Assembly (NCBI RefSeq): GCF_900108225.1 | Contig: NZ_FNUZ01000002.1 | Coordinates: forward strand, 188,501 to 252,500 | Reading direction: 5' to 3' | Length of the DNA stretch: 64,000 nucleotides | Source of the DNA: Thalassococcus halodurans | GTDB lineage: Bacteria > Pseudomonadota > Alphaproteobacteria > Rhodobacterales > Rhodobacteraceae | Shown: positions 57,002-64,000 of the stretch, piece after piece | How the letters are laid out: each line of letters begins with the position of its first letter | Numbering within the stretch: position 1 is the stretch's first letter | Notes under the pieces: generated by a model | What the model was told of the DNA's origin: nothing | Databases searched by the model: none | The model's input: only the letters and a program-made list of their open reading frames with translations | Program-made: the position numbers and the translations under genes

Positions 57002-58774
57002 ATGAAGCGAACATTATTGATGCTTTCGACGGCGCTGTATTTGACTGCCGGTACTGCATGGGCGCAGGACGCCTCTTACATTCAGATCGAAGCCCAGCCT
57101 TCATTGAAACGTGCAGAGGATCGCTTGCGCGATTACGCATCCTATCTGGCGGATGTAAACGGTTTTGCCCTTGGTGGCGGTTGGTACGGCATTGCGCTTG
57201 GGCCTTATACTGCAGATGACGCGGCAGCGCGGTTGCGCAGGCTTCGGGCAGACGGGCAGGTGCCCCGTGACAGCTATATCGAAGAGGGCGATCAATACGG
57301 TCAGCAGTTCTGGCCGATCGGGGCGACAGGCGCTGCAACACAAGAGCCGGTCGCCGCAGAAGAACCGACTGCTGAAACCGCAGAAACCCCAGTTGTCGAA
57401 ACAACGCCCGAAGTGGTCGCAGAACCAGCACCCGAACCGGTGATTGAAGAGCCGGACGAAACACCCCGTCAGGCCCGCGCGTCCGAGGCTGAACTGACGC
57501 GCGAAGAGCGCGCAGACCTGCAAATCGCACTTCAGTGGGCGGGTTTCTACAACGGGGCAATCGACGCGGCGTTCGGACGTGGCACACGGAGTTCGATGGC
57601 GGCGTGGCAAGAGGCCAATAACTTCGAAGTGACGGGCGTTCTGACGACGCGCCAGCGCGCCGAGTTGAAGCGCCAGTACAATGCTGTGCTTGATGGTCTT
57701 GGTATGGGCCTTGTGACAGATGCGCGGGCCGGTATCGCGATAGATATGCCGACAGCCAAGGTCGCGTTTGAAAAGTATGAATCGCCCTTCGCCCACTACT
57801 CTGCGACCGATAATCTGGGCGCGCGTGTTCTTTTGATCTCGCAGCCTGGCGACCGTGACACGTTGTTTGGACTTTACGAGATCATGCAAACGCTCGAGAT
57901 CGTGCCACTAGATGGTCCGCGTGAACGCAAACGTGACGGTTTTGTTCTGGTCGGCGAAAACAGCAAGATTGTCAGCCACACAGAGGTGTCGTTGGAAGAC
58001 GGCAACATCAAGGGATTTACCCTGATCTGGCCCGCCAATGACGAAGAACGCCGCACGCGTGTTCTGGCGATGATGCAGTCCAGCTTTACGGTGTCGAATG
58101 CCGTTCTTGATCCAGCGGCAACATCTGGTGACGGGCAGGGCGTTGACCTACTGTCCGGTCTTCGTATTCGGACACCGCGCATGTCGGTGTCGGGTTTCTA
58201 TGTGGATGGACAGGGCCATGTTCTGACAGCAAGCAATGCGGTTCAGAACTGCGGCCGCATTACACTTGATGAAACAACCGAGGCAGACATCCTTGCGCAG
58301 GATGAAACCTTGGGTGTCGCGCTTCTGACGCCGAAATCATCGCTCGCGCCGCGTATGTTTGCTGAATTCCGCACAGATGATCCGCGCATTCAAAGCGAAG
58401 TGGCCGTTGCCGGCTATTCGTACGGTGGCGTTCTGAGTGGTCCGACGATGACCTTTGGCACGCTGGAAGATGTCAAAGGTCTGTCTGGTGAAGACACACT
58501 GAAACGTCTGGCGCTGGCGTCTTTGCCGGGTGATGCAGGCGGCCCTGTTGTTGATGCTGGTGGTGCTGTTGTCGGCATGATGCTGCCCCGCGACACAGGT
58601 GCGCGCAGCCTTCCGGATGAGGTTAGCTTTGCAGCCAAAGCATCGGCGATTGAAACGCTGTTGCAGCAATCGGGTGTCCGGTTCAACAGCACATCAGGTG
58701 GCGGCGTCATCGCGCCCGAAGATCTGACAGAGGCAACAACAGCTATGACCGTTCTGGTCAGCTGCTGGGACTAA
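57002..58774 (+). CDS. Exported protein with SPOR-like, peptidoglycan-binding and degenerate trypsin-like domains
   Basis: From the ATG at 57002 the protein has 590 residues; an upstream frame to 56822 would overlap glyQ. A signal peptide covers about residues 1-21. Residues 25-105 look SPOR-like (IQIEAQPSLKRAEDRL, WYGIALGPYTADDA). An acidic Pro/Glu/Thr linker follows (110-160), then a PG_binding_1 domain (165-225; LQIALQWAGFYNGAIDAAFG). The C-terminal half has the shape of a trypsin-like protease: GFYVDGQGHVLTASNAV and LPGDAGGPVVD. All three catalytic positions are changed: His to Asn412, Asp to about Gly438, Ser to Ala512. It is probably a non-catalytic cell-wall-bound pseudoprotease. Confidence 0.82.
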   Translation: MKRTLLMLSTALYLTAGTAWAQDASYIQIEAQPSLKRAEDRLRDYASYLADVNGFALGGGWYGIALGPYTADDAAARLRRLRADGQVPRDSYIEEGDQYGQQFWPIGATGAATQEPVAAEEPTAETAETPVVETTPEVVAEPAPEPVIEEPDETPRQARASEAELTREERADLQIALQWAGFYNGAIDAAFGRGTRSSMAAWQEANNFEVTGVLTTRQRAELKRQYNAVLDGLGMGLVTDARAGIAIDMPTAKVAFEKYESPFAHYSATDNLGARVLLISQPGDRDTLFGLYEIMQTLEIVPLDGPRERKRDGFVLVGENSKIVSHTEVSLEDGNIKGFTLIWPANDEERRTRVLAMMQSSFTVSNAVLDPAATSGDGQGVDLLSGLRIRTPRMSVSGFYVDGQGHVLTASNAVQNCGRITLDETTEADILAQDETLGVALLTPKSSLAPRMFAEFRTDDPRIQSEVAVAGYSYGGVLSGPTMTFGTLEDVKGLSGEDTLKRLALASLPGDAGGPVVDAGGAVVGMMLPRDTGARSLPDEVSFAAKASAIETLLQQSGVRFNSTSGGGVIAPEDLTEATTAMTVLVSCWD

Positions 58775-58779
58775 ACGGA

Positions 58780-59697
58780 TTAGGGGTTGGTTTTCCCAAA
58801 AAGGCGTCGAAGGGCGCCATATTGGCTAAGGCCGACCCCTGCCAAAATTAACAGCAACGCCCAGATTAGGGTGCTGTGCCAAGGTTCGTTCAGCACAATA
58901 ACGCTAAGAAGGACCGACCAAACGGGAACCTGATAGTTGGTCAGGCTCATAAACACCGGACCTGCGCTGCGGATCACCAGAACCCGCAACAGGTTTGCGC
59001 CCGCCGTTGGTAACAGCCCAAGAACGGCCAGATAGAACAGTGTTTTGTCGTCAGGCAGGGGCGGTGCGCCCTCGGTGGCCCAAGCAAAGGGCACAACGAT
59101 CACCATCCCGAAAGCCAAAGTGACCGCTGAAAGGCCGATTGGATCGACTGGCGGCAGTTTGCGCATGGTGACAGAGCTGATGGCGTAGCAGGCCGCAGCT
59201 GTCAGGCACCCCAGTCGTCCCCATGTCTCAAACGCGGCACCGGTGGATTGAAAGAACTGCCCGCCGATCAGGATGAAAACGCCCACAAAGCCGATCAGGA
59301 ATCCCAACGTGCGGCGCACGGTCATTCGTTCACCCGGCACGAAGAAATGCGCCAAGGGCAGGACCATCAAGGCGACGGCTGCCATGGATACACCGGCAAA
59401 GGCGCTGGTGACTTGGGTTTGGCTCCAGCTCAGTAGGATGAACGGAATAGCAGAGCTAAGCGCCCCGATCAGAGCCAGTACCGCCCAAGGCCGGTCGGGG
59501 CCGAGAAACAGTTTGCCGCCCGCAAATCTCCAGATCGCGAATGTCAGCGCTGACGCAAAGGTAATTCGATAAGCCGCCAACCAACTTGGGGTAATCCCCG
59601 GCAACGCCAGCTCGATGACGAAAAATGTCGATCCCCAGACCACGCCCAAAGCGGCAACCATGATCCATGACATGGCAGTGATCTGTGGCTGGGACAT
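58780..59697 (-). CDS. DMT-family transporter (two EamA domains)
   Basis: This 305-residue protein has about ten membrane helices arranged as two EamA repeats (first starts ALGVVWGSTFFVIELALP, second near residue 165). Such exporters move amino acids, nucleosides or other metabolites; the substrate is unknown. It converges on the pseudoprotease gene 5 bp away and is separated from ilvC by the terminator at 59764-59802. Confidence 0.85.
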   Translation of the reverse strand: MSQPQITAMSWIMVAALGVVWGSTFFVIELALPGITPSWLAAYRITFASALTFAIWRFAGGKLFLGPDRPWAVLALIGALSSAIPFILLSWSQTQVTSAFAGVSMAAVALMVLPLAHFFVPGERMTVRRTLGFLIGFVGVFILIGGQFFQSTGAAFETWGRLGCLTAAACYAISSVTMRKLPPVDPIGLSAVTLAFGMVIVVPFAWATEGAPPLPDDKTLFYLAVLGLLPTAGANLLRVLVIRSAGPVFMSLTNYQVPVWSVLLSVIVLNEPWHSTLIWALLLILAGVGLSQYGALRRLFGKTNP

Positions 59698-59763
59698 TGT
59701 GGGACTCCGAAATGGGGGCGTTGATCTGGCCTAGGGTCAGCTGGCGGTCTTGTCCATATGGTC

Positions 59764-59802
59764 AAAAAGAAAACGCGCCGCTGCATAAATGCGCGGCGCG
59801 TT
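59764..59802 (-). terminator. Rho-independent terminator of ilvC
   Basis: A 10-bp perfect stem (AACGCGCCGC at 59772-59781 with GCGGCGCGTT at 59793-59802) has an 11-base loop. On the minus strand it runs into a TTTTCTTTTT-type tail at 59764-59773. It lies 24 bp past the ilvC stop. Confidence 0.88.
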
Positions 59803-59825
59803 CCCTGTCATGTTCTGGTCAGAAC

Positions 59826-60977
<1,152 letters not shown>

Positions 60978-60979
60978 CT

Positions 60980-61435
60980 ATGCTTGATGATACTGACAGA
61001 CGCATTCTTCGCCAGTATCAGGCCGATCCTGATCTGAAGGGGCAGGAACTGGCCGAACGGGCAGGGGTGACGGCGGCGACATTGACCCGTCGCTTGGAGC
61101 GTTTGCGCGCCTCTGGCATCCTGAAAGGCGCTCAGGCGGTGATCGACTGGCAGGCGCTTGGCTATGCGGTCGAGGTGTCTTTGCGCGTCACCTTGGATAA
61201 ATCCCGCCCCCAGGCGTTTGAGGAATTCACCGCCGCCGCTCGTAAGGTGCCTGAGGTTGTCGAAATCCAGACCTTCCTTGGTCAGGTCGACGTGCGCCTT
61301 TCGGTGATTGCGCGCGATCTAGGCCATTATCAGCAGCTGTACCGCGAAAAGATCTTGGCGCTTCCACACATGACCGATGTCGAGGCGCTGATGCACATTG
61401 CGCGCATCAAGTATGACGAAAGGCTGCCGCTGTGA
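60980..61435 (+). CDS. Lrp/AsnC-family regulator, first of a tandem pair
   Basis: From the ATG at 60980 the protein has 151 residues; a GTG at 60968 would add four. The winged HTH is at residues 2-60 (LDDTDRRILRQYQADPDLKG) and the RAM ligand-binding domain follows, with VVEIQTFLGQVDVRLSVIARD. It binds amino acids in this family. The stop overlaps the next regulator by 4 bp. It is divergent from ilvC. Confidence 0.9.
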   Translation: MLDDTDRRILRQYQADPDLKGQELAERAGVTAATLTRRLERLRASGILKGAQAVIDWQALGYAVEVSLRVTLDKSRPQAFEEFTAAARKVPEVVEIQTFLGQVDVRLSVIARDLGHYQQLYREKILALPHMTDVEALMHIARIKYDERLPL

Positions 61436-61887
61436 TCGAAATTGATGACACAGACCGCGCCTTACTCAAGGCCTTGTCGGATGACGCGGATGCCAGCGCT
61501 GGCGCTTTGGGCGCCAAGCTTGGGTTGTCCCAACCGGCCACATGGCGCCGGATCAAACGCCTGAAAGAAGCGGGGGCCATTTCCGGCACGCGGGTTCAGC
61601 TGGATGCGCAGGCTTTGGGGTTTGGCGTAACCGTCTTTCTGGGCGTCAAATTGGGCACAAAAGGGCAGGCGAGCCTTGGCGATTTCGAACGTGCCGTCAG
61701 CGCGATCCCCGAGGTTCAAACGGTCGAGCACGTTCTTGGTGCCTATGACTACCGGCTCCGCGTTGTTGCCCGTGACCTGTCCGACTTCGAGCGCGTCCTC
61801 CGTCGCCGGATCATGCTGCTGCCCGGTGTGGCCAGTCTGGATGCCAACGTTCTTTTGTCCGAAGAACGACTTTCCGGTCCGCTCTAG
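61432..61887 (+). CDS. Lrp/AsnC-family regulator, second of a tandem pair
   Basis: This 151-residue protein starts at GTG 61432 (GTGA overlap). It has IEIDDTDRALLKALSDDAD and a HTH helix QPATWRRIKRLKEAG, then a RAM domain (VQTVEHVLGAYDYRLRVVARD). It is clearly related to the upstream protein but diverged, so the pair may form hetero-oligomers. The next gene is a class V aminotransferase 138 bp downstream. Confidence 0.9.
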   Translation: MIEIDDTDRALLKALSDDADASAGALGAKLGLSQPATWRRIKRLKEAGAISGTRVQLDAQALGFGVTVFLGVKLGTKGQASLGDFERAVSAIPEVQTVEHVLGAYDYRLRVVARDLSDFERVLRRRIMLLPGVASLDANVLLSEERLSGPL

Positions 61888-62025
61888 GCGCGGATGTGAT
61901 AATCCGTTTCCCATGGGCAACGCGCTTGCGCCAAGATAGCGCAGGAATATCCCAAGGAATGACTTGCAGCGCCGCGCAAGGGCGGCAAATCTGCACCCAT
62001 CCAATTCAGACAAGGCAGACAGACC

Positions 62026-63153
62026 ATGGCCGCACTACTCGATACAGTTGATCCCACGGGGCTTGAGGAATTTTCGGTGGTCTTCACCGACCGTTCGCTG
62101 AACCACATGAGCGCCGCGTTCCAGCAAGTGATGCGCGATATCTCGTCCACATTGAAAGAGGTCTACAAGGCCGAAGGCGTGGCGGTGGTGCCCGGTGGCG
62201 GTACCTATGGCATGGAGGCCGTGGCCCGTCAGTTCGGGCAGGGCGCGGATGTTCTGGTCGTGCGTAATGGCTGGTTTTCCTACCGTTGGAGCCAGATTTT
62301 CGAAGCGGGTGGTTTCGGGGGCGATACCACCGTCATGAAGGCGCGCCAGACTGGAAACGAGGCGACAACCCCGTTTTCGCCCGCGCCGATTGATGAGGTC
62401 GTCGCCAAAATTCACGAGGTCAAACCGCAGGTCGTGTTCGCGCCGCATGTGGAAACATCCGCTGGTATCATCCTGCCTGATGACTACGTGGCCGCCTTGG
62501 CGAAGGCCGCGCATGATGTTGGCGCGTTGATGGTTCTGGACTGCATCGCATCCGGTTGTGCTTGGGTCGATATGAAGGCGACAGGCGTGGATGTGCTGAT
62601 CTCGGCCCCGCAAAAGGGTTGGTCTGCCACACCGTCTGCTGGCCTGGTGATGCTGTCCGAACGCGCCATCGCGCGGATGGAAGAGACCACATCGAACAGC
62701 TTTGCCGTGGACCTGAAGAAATGGTTCCAGATTATGCAGGCGTACGAGAATGGCGGTCACGCCTATCACGCGACCATGCCGACGGATGGTTTGAAAGCGT
62801 TCCGCGATACGATGGCCGAAACCCGCGACTACGGTTTTGACAAGCTGCGCGATGCTCAGTTCGAACTGGGCGCGAAAGTACGTGCGATGCTGGCCGAGAA
62901 GGGCATCCAATCGGTCGCTGCGGAAGGCTTTGGCGCGCCGGGTGTGGTGGTCAGCTACACCAATGATCCCGAAATCCAGACAGGTCGTGCCTTTGCTGCG
63001 AAGGGCATGCAGATTGCAGCCGGTGTTCCGTTGCAATGTGACGAACCGCAGGGCTTCCAGACCTTCCGTTTGGGCCTGTTCGGTTTGGACAAACTGTATG
63101 ACGTCGACGCCACTGTCGCGCGCCTGAAGCGTGTCGTAGACGACGTTCTGTAA
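62026..63153 (+). CDS. Class V aminotransferase (alanine/serine-glyoxylate type)
   Basis: This 375-residue PLP enzyme has VVPGGGTYGMEAVARQF near residue 57 for phosphate binding, VLDCIASGCAWVDM with the cofactor Asp, and the PLP-lysine motif SAPQKGWSATPSAG near residue 193. Members move amino groups between alanine or serine and glyoxylate; the exact substrate is not clear. It has its own start region and terminates at the hairpin at 63162-63190. Proximity to Lrp regulators fits an amino-acid role. Confidence 0.85.
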   Translation: MAALLDTVDPTGLEEFSVVFTDRSLNHMSAAFQQVMRDISSTLKEVYKAEGVAVVPGGGTYGMEAVARQFGQGADVLVVRNGWFSYRWSQIFEAGGFGGDTTVMKARQTGNEATTPFSPAPIDEVVAKIHEVKPQVVFAPHVETSAGIILPDDYVAALAKAAHDVGALMVLDCIASGCAWVDMKATGVDVLISAPQKGWSATPSAGLVMLSERAIARMEETTSNSFAVDLKKWFQIMQAYENGGHAYHATMPTDGLKAFRDTMAETRDYGFDKLRDAQFELGAKVRAMLAEKGIQSVAAEGFGAPGVVVSYTNDPEIQTGRAFAAKGMQIAAGVPLQCDEPQGFQTFRLGLFGLDKLYDVDATVARLKRVVDDVL

Positions 63154-63161
63154 GAAAGATC

Positions 63162-63190
63162 AGGGCTGGCGGGAAACCGTTAGCCCTTTC
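63162..63190 (+). terminator. Rho-independent terminator of the aminotransferase gene
   Basis: AGGGCTGGCGG (63162-63172) pairs with CCGTTAGCCCT (63177-63187) around a GAAA tetraloop. Two pairs are G-U on the plus strand but A-C on the minus strand, so the plus-strand RNA folds. A short T-rich tail follows. It overlaps the 3' end of the convergent ABC permease gene. Confidence 0.6.
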
Positions 63191-63971
63191 GTTTGATCAT
63201 GCCGCGCGCAGGGTCATAACCCCACAGGGCCAGCGCCATAAAGATCGCGCCTGCAACGACCGTCCACAGCAGCGCCCATGGGTTCCATTCCAGATACAGC
63301 GCAAACCGGATCAGTTCGACCGCATGGGTGAACGGATTGACCGCGCAGATGTCGCGTAGCAGTGGCGAGCTTTCGGCCATTTTCCAAAGTGGATAAAGCG
63401 CGCTGGACAGGAAGAACATTGGGAAGATGACGAAGTTCATCACGCCAGCAAAGTTTTCCAACTGCTTGATAAAAGAAGACAAAGCCAGCCCGAGCGCGCC
63501 CAGCATCAGGCCCGACAGCATCAGCGCGGGCAGTGCTGCGATATAGCCCAATGGCTCCATCTCGATCCCGAAGAAATAGGCAATCAGCAGGAAGGTGTAG
63601 ACCTGTAGGATGCTGATGGCTGTCGTGCCCAGAAGCTTGCAGAACAATAGCCAGCCACGGGGCAAAGGTGCTGTCAGCAGCAGGCGCATCGACCCTGTTT
63701 CACGGTCATAGACAAGACTGAGCGAGCTTTGCATGCCGTTGAACAACAGCACCATGCCGCAGAGACCGGGAACGATGTAGGTCTCGTACGTGATGTAGGT
63801 TTGATAGGGCGGGATGATCGACAGGCCCAATGCGGCGCGGAAACCGGCAGCGAAGACTAAAAGCCAGACCAAGGGGCGCACCAGCGCCGCGATAAACCGT
63901 TCCCGCTGATGCACAAAGCGCAGGGCTTCGCGTAAAACGATAGCGCGCAGGGCTGTCAGATAGCGCATCAT
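63180..63971 (-). CDS. ABC-2 type transporter permease
   Basis: This 263-residue protein has about six membrane helices. It starts MMRYLTALRAIVLREALRF and has the conserved SSLSLVYDRETGSMRLLLTAPLPR loop after helix 2. The ribosome binding site AGGAGGTG is strong. From memory its overall look resembles permeases linked to PQQ-dependent alcohol oxidation systems, but no such genes are in the window, so only the ABC-2 fold is claimed. The start overlaps the end of an upstream gene by 4 bp. Confidence 0.85.
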   Translation of the reverse strand: MMRYLTALRAIVLREALRFVHQRERFIAALVRPLVWLLVFAAGFRAALGLSIIPPYQTYITYETYIVPGLCGMVLLFNGMQSSLSLVYDRETGSMRLLLTAPLPRGWLLFCKLLGTTAISILQVYTFLLIAYFFGIEMEPLGYIAALPALMLSGLMLGALGLALSSFIKQLENFAGVMNFVIFPMFFLSSALYPLWKMAESSPLLRDICAVNPFTHAVELIRFALYLEWNPWALLWTVVAGAIFMALALWGYDPARGMIKRKG

Positions 63972-64000
63972 TCTGCACCTCCTGTCTTGGCTAGGAAGTA
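63968..64000 (-). CDS. C-terminal end of an upstream gene, likely the ABC ATPase partner (partial)
   Basis: Reading the minus strand from the window edge gives an open frame ending YFLAKTGGAE and a TGA that overlaps the permease start (ATGA). Coupling to an ABC-2 permease makes an ATP-binding subunit the likely identity. Only eleven codons, including the stop, are visible, so this rests on context. Confidence 0.35.
   Translation of the reverse strand, partial: YFLAKTGGAE

Overview
The window looks like a chromosomal stretch of an alphaproteobacterium of the order Rhodobacterales (roseobacter group). The grounds are the moderately high GC with an alphaproteobacterial gene order (pyrH-frr-uppS-cdsA-dxr-rseP-bamA-skp-fabZ-lpxA-lpxI-lpxB; hda-like/ppk/ppx; glyQ-glyS-PPDK-like), the short editing-less ProS, separate GlyQ/GlyS, LpxI instead of LpxH, a Hint-domain RTX protein, and several small lineage-type proteins (DM13, DUF2937, IalB). 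No tRNA, rRNA, CRISPR array, insertion sequence or prophage was seen. It is mostly core genome, densely packed, with many 4-bp ATGA/GTGA start-stop overlaps.

Layout. 1-4.8 kb: a large secreted repeat protein with seven cadherin/Ig-like repeats, RTX calcium-binding repeats and a C-terminal Hint domain. 4.8-10.7 kb: a MobA-like nucleotidyltransferase, a GAF/HWE histidine kinase, a CorC-type membrane protein, XerD and a periplasmic protein of unknown function behind a tiny membrane protein. 10.8-14.3 kb: shikimate/folate supply (aroK, aroB, pabB, a pabC-like gene), then ssb and a lytic transglycosylase. 15.6-19 kb: a coupled minus-strand operon miaA / AraC regulator / orphan peptide-type solute-binding protein. 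19.1-31.1 kb: the long envelope-biogenesis cluster from pyrH to lpxB, closed by a bidirectional terminator. 31.1-36.9 kb: IalB protein, a 438-bp intergenic region, a HerA-like NTPase, VOC, GNAT, a TerB/J-domain protein and a nuclease-like hydrolase. 37-43 kb (minus): DM13 protein, AI-2E/PerM transporter, HdaA-like protein, polyphosphate kinase and Ppx/GppA phosphatase. 43.3-50.5 kb: proS, DUF1330/LysR divergent pair, DUF2937, folB-folP-glmM and a SleB-type cell-wall hydrolase. 50.7-58.8 kb: PPDK-like enzyme, glyS, glyQ and a secreted protease-like protein lacking the catalytic triad. 58.8-64 kb: DMT exporter, ilvC divergent from two Lrp/AsnC genes, a class V aminotransferase and an ABC-2 permease running off the window.

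Functionally the region joins envelope building (isoprenoid, phospholipid, lipid A, outer-membrane assembly, peptidoglycan turnover), translation factors (proS, glyQS, frr, miaA), aromatic/folate biosynthesis and polyphosphate/replication control.

The most interesting unexplained element is in the 31780-32217 intergenic region. There the minus strand carries two long hairpins, the second followed by seven U, joined by a CU-rich anti-Shine-Dalgarno-like linker. The only imperfect pair in each stem is G-U on the minus strand but A-C on the plus strand, which points to a minus-strand small RNA. Second-tier observations are the degenerate protease, the recent 558-bp tandem duplication in the repeat protein, the extra C-terminal domain on FolB, and two tiny conserved-looking membrane proteins.
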